DNA of 44,001 nucleotides from Nitrospirota bacterium (GTDB lineage Bacteria > Nitrospirota > Thermodesulfovibrionia > Thermodesulfovibrionales > Magnetobacteriaceae): assembly GCA_015233895.1 (NCBI GenBank), contig JADFXG010000026.1, positions 1-44,001 of the forward strand, given 5' to 3'. The first letter of the stretch is position 1. The number at the start of each line of letters is the position of its first letter. The notes under the pieces are model-generated. The model was not told the origin of the DNA. It was given only the letters and a program-made list of their open reading frames with translations, and did not search any database. Below, piece by piece: positions 33,405 through 41,825 of this stretch. The translations under genes were made by a program, and so were the position numbers.

Positions 33405-35620
33405 AAAGTTCGACATCAAAAGCTATGGTTTCAAGGCTGCCGAAATCAACTGCATCTTTATCCTCTGTTTTCAAGATGGTAGTGTTGTGTGTTTTGTTTA
33501 TTGACCTCTTTGTTGCCACATCGGGGGTGGTATATTTGCGCTATAGCAAACATCAGGCAGAGCAACGCGCGGCTCCGGCCTCTCAAAACATATCACTGGT
33601 GCTTGAGCGGTACTTAAATGGATTTATTGGCAAAATAGACATTATTTTAATTGATATTTCGGATGAGATAAGTAATATGCTCCGTAACGGCGCCATTGAT
33701 AGCAAAGAGCTAACCTCATTTTTGACTCAATACCAAAGATATCTGCCTGAGATTGAAACTCTGACAATAGCAGATGCACATGGAATTGTAACCGGTAAAC
33801 CACAAGAGGCCAAAATAAACATCTCAGACCGTGATTTTTTCATTGCAGCACAGAGCAGTCCTAAAGGCACACTAATAATATCAAAACCGATGTTTGTACC
33901 CTTCAGCAAGAAATGGATACTCACACTTGCCAGACATATAAATAATCCCGATGGCACCTTTGGCGGTATCGTTTATGCAAACATTGCACTGGAACACTTA
34001 ATTAAAGTTTTCGCCACTATCGATATCGGACCACACAGTGGGATAAGTTTACGTGATAATGAGATGGCAATCATTGCCAGATATCCTCAATCCAAAGTGG
34101 CAGGCAGTGATATTGGAAATAAGATTTTATCTCCTGAATTTAAAAGACTCTTAGAGACAGGTCAAACAAGCGGAACATTTTTTACTCCAACCAGCTTTGA
34201 TAATATATCTAAATATGTTTCTTACAAAAAAATAGCCGGCTATCCACTTTATATCACTATTGGTATTGCATCTGAGGATTACCTTAAAGAGTGGAAACAT
34301 GAATGCATCGTTACACCGGCACTAATTATTATACTTATTCTTGGAACTCTCATATTTTTGTATTTTGTCCACAGATATATCATATACAGTAAAAAAATAG
34401 AGAATGCTCTGACAGAAAGCCATAATCAATTGCAGGAGATAATTGACAATACAATTGCCGTTATTTTCCTTAAAGACGTACAAGGCCGTTATATACTCAT
34501 TAACAGCCGGTATGAGATGCTTTTTCATATAACCAAAGATGCCGTCATCGGTAAAACCGATTACGATATTTTTCCAAAAGAGGCGGCAGATAGTTTCAGG
34601 GCAAACGACAGTGAGGTTATAGAAAAGAACATGCCCTTAAGTTTTGAAGAGATAGTTCCACATGAAGACGGCATACATATTTATATATCCATAAAGTTTC
34701 CCCTGTATGATGTCGGCGGCAAAATATATGCCGTATGCGGCATAGCTACTGATATTACACGGCGAAAACGCATGGAGGATGACCTTAATACAAAGACAGA
34801 ACAACTGCAATCGATGGCTAAAGAGCTGGAAAAAATGGTTGCTGATGAGATAAAGCTAAGACATCAAAAAGAACAACTGCTGGTTCAACAATCTAAGATG
34901 GCAACCATGGGTGAGATGATAAGTATGATAACTCATCAGTGGAAGCAGCCCTTAAACGCTTTATCCATTAATATATTCGACATAAAGGATGCATTTGAAT
35001 TTGGTGAACTCAATAACGAATATATAGATAAAATGGTAAAGACATCAAAAGAACAAATCAACTTTATGGCAAAAACGATTGATGGTTTTAGAAATTTCCT
35101 GTTACCCAATAAAGAGAAGACCACCTTTAACATTTTAGATACAATTAATGATTTGTTATATATGTTCGGGAACTTATACAGGAAGGATAATATAGAAATA
35201 TCAACAGAGGTATTGTGTGCAGAATCTAATCTAATCTTTACGGGTTATTCAAATGAATTAATGCAGGTGGTTCTTAATATTTTAAATAACGCAAAAGATG
35301 CGATACTAAGCAGACGTAAAAAAGACAGCCCTGACTTTAAGGGCCAGATAAAAATAGTTATCTCTGAGTCGGGGGGTAACGGTGTTGTCTCAATAACAGA
35401 CAATGGCGGAGGAATCTCAGAAGAGACTATAAATAAAATCTACGAACCGTATTTCTCTACCAAAAAACAAGAGGGAGGAACAGGGCTTGGGCTTTACATG
35501 TCAAAAACAATAGTTGAGACAAATATGGGAGGTACGCTATCAGTTAGAAATATTAATGGAGGCGCTGAGTTTTTGATAAGTTTGAATATAAAACAGACAC
35601 AAACAGGTGATATGTTATAA
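33401..35620 (+). CDS. Membrane sensor histidine kinase with Cache and PAS domains
   Basis: 739 aa. Transmembrane 1 is about 25-46. The periplasmic double-Cache-like sensor (about 60-300) contains DAHGIVTGK and ISDRDFFIAA. Transmembrane 2 is about 303-325. A PAS domain (about 338-455, VIFLKDVQGRYILINSRYE) and a coiled coil (about 455-495) lead to the H-box MITHQWKQPLNAL (His512) and a HATPase (NILNNAKDAIL, DNGGGIS, GGTGLGLYMS). The HQWKQPLN variant is typical of Cache-PAS kinases. No receiver gene adjoins on the same strand. The convergent neighbour is an HPt protein, and CheV lies beyond it. Confidence 0.93.
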   Translation: MKSSTSKAMVSRLPKSTASLSSVFKMVVLCVLFIDLFVATSGVVYLRYSKHQAEQRAAPASQNISLVLERYLNGFIGKIDIILIDISDEISNMLRNGAIDSKELTSFLTQYQRYLPEIETLTIADAHGIVTGKPQEAKINISDRDFFIAAQSSPKGTLIISKPMFVPFSKKWILTLARHINNPDGTFGGIVYANIALEHLIKVFATIDIGPHSGISLRDNEMAIIARYPQSKVAGSDIGNKILSPEFKRLLETGQTSGTFFTPTSFDNISKYVSYKKIAGYPLYITIGIASEDYLKEWKHECIVTPALIIILILGTLIFLYFVHRYIIYSKKIENALTESHNQLQEIIDNTIAVIFLKDVQGRYILINSRYEMLFHITKDAVIGKTDYDIFPKEAADSFRANDSEVIEKNMPLSFEEIVPHEDGIHIYISIKFPLYDVGGKIYAVCGIATDITRRKRMEDDLNTKTEQLQSMAKELEKMVADEIKLRHQKEQLLVQQSKMATMGEMISMITHQWKQPLNALSINIFDIKDAFEFGELNNEYIDKMVKTSKEQINFMAKTIDGFRNFLLPNKEKTTFNILDTINDLLYMFGNLYRKDNIEISTEVLCAESNLIFTGYSNELMQVVLNILNNAKDAILSRRKKDSPDFKGQIKIVISESGGNGVVSITDNGGGISEETINKIYEPYFSTKKQEGGTGLGLYMSKTIVETNMGGTLSVRNINGGAEFLISLNIKQTQTGDML

Positions 35621-35663
35621 TTTCACATGACTTGAAAATTATTATTGTTTTTTCAGATTTACC

Positions 35664-36071
35664 TCAATTACGCTGGTTTTGGAGTGATACCGCAAGCCCG
35701 TTAAGTCTCTTAACGATTGATTCAATATCAGCGTGATTACTGAGCTTAATCATATAGATGAGTTGTCTGATAAAGTCTGTAGCTTCTATAATTATTTTGA
35801 TTGATTGTTTGTCAGGAATGATTTTTCGTTCCCTCAGGACATGCAAAACATCCTCAACAGCATGTGCAAGCTGCTCTATCTTACTAAGTTTTAAAAGGTT
35901 AGCTCCGGACTTGATAGAATGGGCGTCTCTGAATATTTGGTTAATACTGCTTTCAAAAGAGGTGCTACCTTCTTTAAGCTTAAGAAGTAAAGAATCTACC
36001 TCATGGAGCCGGTTTATCGTTTCCATCCCAAATGTTACTAATAAATCTGCATCATTTTCAACGCTTACCAT
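35664..36071 (-). CDS. HPt (histidine phosphotransfer) domain protein
   Basis: 135-aa, all-helical protein. The phospho-accepting His lies in DAHSIKSGANLLKLSKIEQL, the CheA/HPt signature, followed by a second helix AHAVEDVLHVLRERK. There is no kinase or receiver domain. It can relay phosphate between a kinase or receiver and another receiver. It lies 8 nt after cheV and is therefore likely co-expressed with it. Confidence 0.88.
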   Translation of the reverse strand: MVSVENDADLLVTFGMETINRLHEVDSLLLKLKEGSTSFESSINQIFRDAHSIKSGANLLKLSKIEQLAHAVEDVLHVLRERKIIPDKQSIKIIIEATDFIRQLIYMIKLSNHADIESIVKRLNGLAVSLQNQRN

Positions 36072-36079
36072 AATTTTGC

Positions 36080-37048
36080 CTAAACTAAAGCTAACTTTTC
36101 TTCTATGAGTTTTATAGCCCTTGCCGCCATTTCATCTAAATCCGGCTTTGACACCTGATCATCTGCCCCCACCGATTCCCCCTTGTGGCGCAACTCGGTT
36201 GTGATAAGGGATGAATACAGAATTACAGGGATTTTTTGCAAATAAGGGTCTTGCTTTATGTGTTTAGTCAGGGTATAGCCATCAAGAAGCGGCATCTCTA
36301 TATCGGAGATTACAATGTCTATATATTCAAAAATGCCTTTACCCTCGGCTGCTCCGGTTTTTCCAAGCTCCTTTAGATAGTCAAGGGCCTGCTGGCCGTT
36401 GTCTAACAATTTTGTTTTAAAATTGGCTGCCTCCATGTTTCTTCTGATTATCTCCCGAATTGTTTCTGAGTCATCCACAATAAGTGCCCGGTACTGCGTC
36501 TGTGCCCTGACTGTGGTCCTCCATGTATCCATCGAGGAGTGGGGGTCTAAATCCGAGATGATATGCTCAAGATCAAGGAGTTGTATGAAATGGTCTTTGG
36601 CATACACCATGCCTACGATTGCCTTTGAACCCAGATGCGATATAAACCGCCCTGGTGGCACTACCTCTTTCCACTGGAAACGAGTTATCTCCGTAACCCC
36701 TGAAACCAAAAACCCCTGAACTGATTTGCTGAACTCCGTTATTATGATTATGTCTCCTGCATCAGTCTTTCTCTGGACGCCAAGCCAGATGCTCAGATCT
36801 ATTATAGGCACTATGTGGTCACGAAGCCCAATTGTGCCTAAAAAACACGGGTTTTGGGCATAATCCCTTGGTTTAAGATTTGGGTTTTCTATGACCTGCA
36901 TGACTTTTGCGACATTCATACCAAAATATAAGCGGCTCTCCTGCCCATGTCTGCTCTCTTCATCTATGTAAAACTCAAGTATTTCCAGCTCATTTGTACC
37001 TGTCTCAAGAAGTATCTCTGACTTTATCTGGTCTATTATATTTGTCAT
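36080..37048 (-). CDS. cheV: Chemotaxis coupling protein CheV (CheW-REC)
   Basis: 322 aa. The CheW-like domain (about 20-175; NPCFLGTIGLRDHIVPIIDL, KAIVGMVYAKDHFIQLLDLE) couples receptors to CheA. The C-terminal receiver (about 190-318) has an acidic pocket LIVDDSE, the phospho-acceptor in DIVISDIEMPLLDG, a switch Ser in ILYSSL and Lys in QVSKPD. CheV proteins tune receptor arrays through phosphorylation. No cheA is in the window; the chemoreceptor at 14802 is a possible partner. Confidence 0.93.
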   Translation of the reverse strand: MTNIIDQIKSEILLETGTNELEILEFYIDEESRHGQESRLYFGMNVAKVMQVIENPNLKPRDYAQNPCFLGTIGLRDHIVPIIDLSIWLGVQRKTDAGDIIIITEFSKSVQGFLVSGVTEITRFQWKEVVPPGRFISHLGSKAIVGMVYAKDHFIQLLDLEHIISDLDPHSSMDTWRTTVRAQTQYRALIVDDSETIREIIRRNMEAANFKTKLLDNGQQALDYLKELGKTGAAEGKGIFEYIDIVISDIEMPLLDGYTLTKHIKQDPYLQKIPVILYSSLITTELRHKGESVGADDQVSKPDLDEMAARAIKLIEEKLALV

Positions 37049-37116
37049 TACATCCTCCCCCTATGTTTTCTGCGCCATAGTTTATTATATACCATTATCT
37101 AAATAAATGCGCTAAT

Positions 37117-38172
37117 TTATTCCGGATAAATCTTAGATACAAAGTCATAGACTTCATTTGGTTTCATTATAGCTCCGCCGGGCCGGCCATAAAAAAGCAC
37201 CTCTGACCTGCCGTTTACGGATAGCCTGACATCCTCAACCATCTGGCCAGAGTTTAACTCTACCACAACGAATTTTCTGCCTGCTCCTGTTAAAGCTAAA
37301 ATTGCATCGGATGGGAATGGAAACAGAGTTATAGGCCTGAGTAGCCCCACTTTCCTTCCAGCTTTTCGTAACGCTGCCATGGCTGAATATGATATCCTTG
37401 CCGCTATTCCAAAGGCAACAAGCACAATGTCAGCGTCATCCACATTTATGGCCTCAAAGCGTACCTCTTTCTCTCTTATTGTCTTGTACTTTTCCATAAG
37501 AGTAATGTTTAAGCGCTCGAGCTCTTCATCTCCCATGTACAGGGTTTTTATCACATTAGGCGCCCTGCCCTTACAACCGGTAAGAGCCCACGTCTTTTCC
37601 GGTAATTGAGGCTTAACATAACGCGTTGGTATGAGAGGTTCCATCATCTGGCCTAAAATCCCATCGGTAAGTATCATCACTGGGTTTCTGTAGAGATCGG
37701 CTTTATCAAAGGCAAGCATGGTTAAATCCCACATCTCCTGAACATTGTACGGGGCATAGACCAGAAGTTTATAATCGCCATGTCCGCCGCCCTTTACTGC
37801 CTGAAAATAATCAGCCTGTGAGCCTGATATGTTACCAAGTCCGGGGCCGCCTCTCTGCACATTTATAATTACCGCTGGAAGCTCTGCTCCTGCTAAAAAA
37901 GACAGCCCCTCCTGCTTAAGGCTAATTCCAGGTGAACTTGACGAGGTCATCGCCCGCACTCCGGCTGCCGACGCCCCATAGACCATGTTTATTGCCGCTA
38001 TCTCACTCTCCGCCTGAATAAACACCCCGCCCGATTCCGGCATGGCATAGGACATGTACTCCGGTATCTCATTTTGAGGCGTTATTGGGTAACCAGCGTA
38101 AAACCGGCACCCTGCCTCTATGGCAGCCTTAGCTATTGCCTCGTTGCCTTTTATCAGAGTCTTATCGGCCAA
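37117..38172 (-). CDS. vorB: 2-oxoacid:ferredoxin oxidoreductase alpha subunit (VorB/KorA-like)
   Basis: 351 aa. It holds the pyruvate:ferredoxin oxidoreductase PYR domain (about 5-190, GCRFYAGYPITPQNEI, TSSSSPGISLKQEGLSFLAGAELP) and domain II (about 245-350). These enzymes convert 2-oxoacids to acyl-CoA and reduce ferredoxin, and need a thiamine-diphosphate beta subunit. The neighbours are cheV and glyQ, so partner subunits are not adjacent. A TTG start is used with AAGG upstream. The substrate (branched-chain or 2-oxoglutarate) cannot be fixed. Confidence 0.88.
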   Translation of the reverse strand: MADKTLIKGNEAIAKAAIEAGCRFYAGYPITPQNEIPEYMSYAMPESGGVFIQAESEIAAINMVYGASAAGVRAMTSSSSPGISLKQEGLSFLAGAELPAVIINVQRGGPGLGNISGSQADYFQAVKGGGHGDYKLLVYAPYNVQEMWDLTMLAFDKADLYRNPVMILTDGILGQMMEPLIPTRYVKPQLPEKTWALTGCKGRAPNVIKTLYMGDEELERLNITLMEKYKTIREKEVRFEAINVDDADIVLVAFGIAARISYSAMAALRKAGRKVGLLRPITLFPFPSDAILALTGAGRKFVVVELNSGQMVEDVRLSVNGRSEVLFYGRPGGAIMKPNEVYDFVSKIYPE

Positions 38173-38225
38173 CCGTACTGCCTTTTAATGGCTTGCAATG
38201 ACTTCACGCATAGATTATAACATAT

Positions 38226-38255
38226 TTGACAAAACAAGTTAGTATTCTTTATGCT
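38226..38255 (+). promoter_or_regulatory. Candidate sigma-70 promoter of glyQS
   Basis: TTGACA (38226-38231), an 18-nt spacer, then TATGCT (38250-38255). The predicted leader of about 117 nt contains the palindromic element at 38259-38330. Confidence 0.5.
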
Positions 38256-38258
38256 TTA

Positions 38259-38330
38259 TACCAAGTAGCCTTCAATTGCCTAACTTTGTTGGCATTGTCG
38301 CCTCGTTATGCTTCTGAATGCAACTCGGTA
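38259..38330. repeat. 72-nt imperfect palindrome in the glyQ leader
   Basis: The 5' arm (TACCAAGTAGCCTTCA...) aligns without gaps to the reverse complement of the 3' arm (TACCGAGTTGCATTCA...). Paired blocks TACC, AGT, GC, TTCA, GC and TAAC are separated by mismatches. It would fold as a long, interrupted stem, as REP/MITE-like elements or structured leaders do. Confidence 0.6.
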
Positions 38331-38378
38331 TTAGTCAGCCAGTGTGTTGGTGTTTTGATTTAATAAAAAAGGAAAACG

Positions 38379-39263
38379 GTGTATTTAAAAAGCATGTACT
38401 TTCAGGATATTTATTTAAAATTACAGGAATTTTGGGCTAAAAAAGGATGTGTACTGCTTCAGCCTTATGATCTTGAGGTTGGAGCCGGAACGTTTCATCC
38501 GGCTACTTTTTTCAGAGTGCTGGGACCAAAACCCTGGAGCACAGCTTACGTACAGCCCTCGCGCCGCCCCACTGACGGCAGGTACGGACAAAACCCCAAC
38601 AGGCTTCAACACTACTACCAGTACCAGGTAATCCTTAAGCCCTCACCACAAAACTCTCAGGAGCTTTACCTGCAAAGCCTCACCGCTCTTGGCATAGACC
38701 CCGCAAAGCATGACATACGGTTTGTCGAGGACGATTGGGAATCCCCCACGCTGGGTGCATGGGGACTTGGCTGGGAGGTGTGGCTGGACGGAATGGAGGT
38801 CACTCAGTTTACTTATTTTCAGCAAGTCGGAGGGTTTGACCTAAAGCCCATCAGTGTTGAACTAACTTACGGCCTTGAACGGATTGCAATGTATTTGCAG
38901 GGTGTCAATAACGTCTATGACCTTAGATGGAATGAAACCTTTTCCTACGGAGACATCCACCATGAGGATGAGGTATTGTTTTCAAAGTTTAATTTTGATT
39001 ACGCCTCTGTTGATATGCACAGGCGGCTGTTTGACGATTTTGAGAAGCAATCGCAGGAATTAGCCAATGCTGAACTGGTATATCCGGCCTATGAGTTCTG
39101 CTTAAAATGTTCACATGTGTTTAATATTTTGGACGCACGGGGAGCAATTTCCGTCTCTGAGCGTACCTCATACATTGGGCGTGTCAGAGCACTTGCCAAG
39201 CACTGTGCGCAGCTTTATGTTAATAATTTACCGCAGCAATCTGGTGAGAAGGAAACACCATAA
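38379..39263 (+). CDS. glyQ: Glycyl-tRNA synthetase alpha subunit
   Basis: 294-aa catalytic subunit of the bacterial alpha2-beta2 GlyRS. It shows [20 protein letters not shown], the ATP-binding [36 protein letters not shown] and the glycine-pocket region [19 protein letters not shown]. The GTG at 38379 has AAAGGA 6 nt upstream. An ATG at 38394 gives the usual family N-terminus but lies too far from that site. It is followed 3 nt later by glyS. Confidence 0.97.
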   Translation: MYLKSMYFQDIYLKLQEFWAKKGCVLLQPYDLEVGAGTFHPATFFRVLGPKPWSTAYVQPSRRPTDGRYGQNPNRLQHYYQYQVILKPSPQNSQELYLQSLTALGIDPAKHDIRFVEDDWESPTLGAWGLGWEVWLDGMEVTQFTYFQQVGGFDLKPISVELTYGLERIAMYLQGVNNVYDLRWNETFSYGDIHHEDEVLFSKFNFDYASVDMHRRLFDDFEKQSQELANAELVYPAYEFCLKCSHVFNILDARGAISVSERTSYIGRVRALAKHCAQLYVNNLPQQSGEKETP

Positions 39264-39266
39264 TTT

Positions 39267-41363
39267 ATGGAAACATTGGACTTATTGCTTGAGACAGGAG
39301 TAGAGGAGGTTCCGGCAGGTTTTTTGCCTGTTGCACTTAACTTATTAAAAACACTTGCCGAAAAATTTCTGACAGAAGCTGCCGTAGCATTTTCCGATAT
39401 AAATACTTTTGCCACACCAAGACGCCTTGCACTTATTGTAACGGGAGTAAATCCACATCAGGAGGGACGCACACGCGAGCTACTAGGGCCACCCGTAAAG
39501 GTAGCCTATGACGAAACTGGCGCCCCCACTAAGGCTGCCATCGCTTTTGCCGCATCTAATGGCATACCGGTTGAAAAACTTGAAATGCGCACCAAAGGTA
39601 AAGGACAGTATGTGTGTGCCGTTATTGAGGAGCCTGGTGTGGCAGTAAAAGAGATTATCGGCACAATTTTTATAAAAATCATCTCTGCTCTAACATTTCC
39701 TAAAATGATGCGATGGAGTGACCTTGATACCCGCTTTGTAAGGCCAATTCAGTGGCTTACGGCTCTTTACGGTAATGAACCGGTTGTGTTTGATTTTGCA
39801 GGAGTTAGGAGCTCTGATAAGACTTACGGCCACAGGTTTTTATCCCTTGGTGAGATTCCCTGTAACGGTGTATCCGGCTACAAGGAGCTTTTACGGAAAC
39901 ATTACGTGATAGTTGATCAAAATGAACGCAAAGCAATGATAAAAGCGCAGCTTACCGATATAGCCGCTCAAAACAGCGCCTTTTTGCATGAGGATCAATC
40001 CCTGCTTGACACTGTTACGTACCTTGTTGAGTACCCAGTTGCTGTTATTGCTGCGTTTTCGGCTGAGAGATTTTTAACCTTACCCCCTGAGCTTTTGGTG
40101 AGCGTCATGCGGGACCATCAGAAGTACTTTGCGCTTACTGACAAAGCCGGAAAACTTATCAATAAGTTTGTTGTCATAAGTAACACAACTAATGACAATG
40201 CCGCTGTGGTAAGAGCCGGGGCAGAAAGGGTGATAAAGGCACGCCTTGATGACGCTAAGTTTTACTACGAGACAGATTTAAAAACTCCGCTCATTGATCT
40301 GTCAAATAAACTCATCGGTATAGTACATCACGAATCTATCGGCACTATGCTTGACAAGATAAACCGGATGTATCCTTTCGCCACATCACTTGCCGATAAA
40401 TTAGCCAATAATAAACCGCCGGGGGTCGCTGACCCCTTTCCTGACAATGCCGTTATTGAAAGAGCGGTGAAACTTTCCAAGGCCGATCTCCTAACCGGTA
40501 TGGTAAGAGAATTCCCGGAGCTTCAGGGTATAACCGGAACCCGCCTTGCCGCCCTTAACGGAGAGCTCGCTGAGGTAAGCAAAGCGCTTTCAGAACAGTA
40601 TCTACCCCGATTTTACGGTGATGAGATACCACAAACCGTAACTGGCACGATTTTAAGCCTAAGTGATAAAATTGATAACATTGTATCGTTTTTTTCGGCA
40701 AAGCTTATTCCGTCAGGCTCTGAGGACCCGTATGCACTTAGAAGGCAGGGGCTTGGAATTATAGCTATACTGTTAAAAACAGGATACAGAATCAGTCTTA
40801 ATGAGATTTTTGCTGATGCCATCAGGCTTAACAACTTTGATGCTTCTTTGGTTACAGTAATAGAGGGTTTTTTCCGGCAGCGCATAGAAGCCCTGCTTAC
40901 AACAACGATAGGTTACAGTTACGATATAGTTTCTGCGGCTGTAGAGGACTTTTTTTCAATCCCTGTAATCTACCTGATAAACAAACTGGATGCCTTAAAA
41001 GACTTTAGAACCCTGGATGGATACGAGGAGTTTTTACACGCAATAAAACGAGTGTATAACATAATTCCTGTGGGATTTGAGGGTTTGACCGACTCATTAA
41101 GGTTTGGGCTTGATGAGGAGAAGTCATTATATAGCGCTCTTAATGAAACAAAGGACTTAATCGAAGAGTCGGTATCAGCCGGCAACTACAAGAGGGCCGT
41201 AGAGGAGATAAAGAAACTTAAGGGGCCGATAAACCAGTTTTTTGAAAAAGTACTGGTCATGGATAATGATGAAAACAAAAAGAACAACAGGTTGTCACTC
41301 CTAATGGATATAAGGAACTTGTTTCTAAAAATAGCGGATTTTACAAAACTCCAAAACGTGTAG
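39267..41363 (+). CDS. glyS: Glycyl-tRNA synthetase beta subunit
   Basis: 698-aa tRNA-binding subunit. It begins DLLLETGVEEVPAGFLPVAL, carries the HD-like segment SVMRDHQKYFAL, RAERVIKARLDDAKFYYETD and the DALRR-like C-terminal helical region with SGSEDPYALRRQGLGI. It is needed with GlyQ for glycylation. The length is standard. It ends 83 nt before the convergent tRNA-Glu gene. Confidence 0.97.
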   Translation: METLDLLLETGVEEVPAGFLPVALNLLKTLAEKFLTEAAVAFSDINTFATPRRLALIVTGVNPHQEGRTRELLGPPVKVAYDETGAPTKAAIAFAASNGIPVEKLEMRTKGKGQYVCAVIEEPGVAVKEIIGTIFIKIISALTFPKMMRWSDLDTRFVRPIQWLTALYGNEPVVFDFAGVRSSDKTYGHRFLSLGEIPCNGVSGYKELLRKHYVIVDQNERKAMIKAQLTDIAAQNSAFLHEDQSLLDTVTYLVEYPVAVIAAFSAERFLTLPPELLVSVMRDHQKYFALTDKAGKLINKFVVISNTTNDNAAVVRAGAERVIKARLDDAKFYYETDLKTPLIDLSNKLIGIVHHESIGTMLDKINRMYPFATSLADKLANNKPPGVADPFPDNAVIERAVKLSKADLLTGMVREFPELQGITGTRLAALNGELAEVSKALSEQYLPRFYGDEIPQTVTGTILSLSDKIDNIVSFFSAKLIPSGSEDPYALRRQGLGIIAILLKTGYRISLNEIFADAIRLNNFDASLVTVIEGFFRQRIEALLTTTIGYSYDIVSAAVEDFFSIPVIYLINKLDALKDFRTLDGYEEFLHAIKRVYNIIPVGFEGLTDSLRFGLDEEKSLYSALNETKDLIEESVSAGNYKRAVEEIKKLKGPINQFFEKVLVMDNDENKKNNRLSLLMDIRNLFLKIADFTKLQNV

Positions 41364-41446
41364 TTGTTTTTATCAATGATTTTTGCACTTCTTGCTGTAC
41401 AATGTCTAAACCCACGAGTGCCTTAAGATTCTGATTTTGATAATAT

Positions 41447-41524
41447 TGGCGTCCCCAACGGGATTCGAACCCGTGTTACCGACGTGAAAGGCCGATGTCC
41501 TAGGCCGAGCTAGACGATGGGGAC
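41447..41524 (-). tRNA. tRNA-Glu (TTC)
   Basis: Minus strand. Acceptor GTCCCCA pairs with TGGGGAC. The anticodon loop CTTTCAC carries TTC. The T-arm ACGGGTTCGAATCCCGT and encoded CCA are present. The overall sequence matches the conserved bacterial tRNA-Glu pattern. Confidence 0.96.
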
Positions 41525-41533
41525 GTCGTGTTA

Positions 41534-41606
41534 TGAGTCGCCTGGGATTCGAACCCAGGACGCCCGCCTTAAAAGGGCGGTGCTCTACCAACTGAGCTAG
41601 CGACTC
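41534..41606 (-). tRNA. tRNA-Lys (TTT)
   Basis: Minus strand. Acceptor GAGTCGC pairs with GCGACTC, discriminator A. The D-arm TAGCTCAGTTGGTAGAGC, anticodon loop CTTTTAA with TTT and T-arm CCTGGGTTCGAATCCCAGG are clear. CCA is not encoded, unlike the tRNA-Glu 10 nt away. Confidence 0.96.
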
Positions 41607-41616
41607 AAGCAGAGTA

Positions 41617-41645
41617 ATTTAACACTCTTACATTTATTTTGTCAA
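41617..41645 (-). promoter_or_regulatory. Sigma-70 promoter of the tRNA-Lys/tRNA-Glu unit
   Basis: Minus strand TTGACA (41645-41640), a 17-nt spacer, TTAAAT (41622-41617), just before tRNA-Lys. Confidence 0.65.
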
Positions 41646-41749
41646 TCTCAAATAAAAAATTGTCAGGGCAAAGTAGAAATGTCCTGTTTTTAGCAAAATG
41701 AAAGTGTTCCCCCAAAAAACAGTTTGTTGTATTGAATTCCAACGTAAAT

Positions 41750-41778
41750 TTGACAGAGAACCATTTTTTCTGTATTAT
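41750..41778 (+). promoter_or_regulatory. Sigma-70 promoter of the OYE-family gene
   Basis: TTGACA (41750-41755), a 17-nt spacer, TATTAT (41773-41778). Predicted start near 41785. AAGGAGG lies 6 nt before the ATG. Confidence 0.75.
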
Positions 41779-41825
41779 AAAATCGTTTATGTTGCTAACT
41801 TTGTATAACATTAAGGAGGTTTAAT

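Noticed and set aside
38259-38378. T-box or glycine riboswitch before glyQ
   Set aside because: No T-box sequence, specifier loop or glycine-aptamer core was seen; only an interrupted palindrome.
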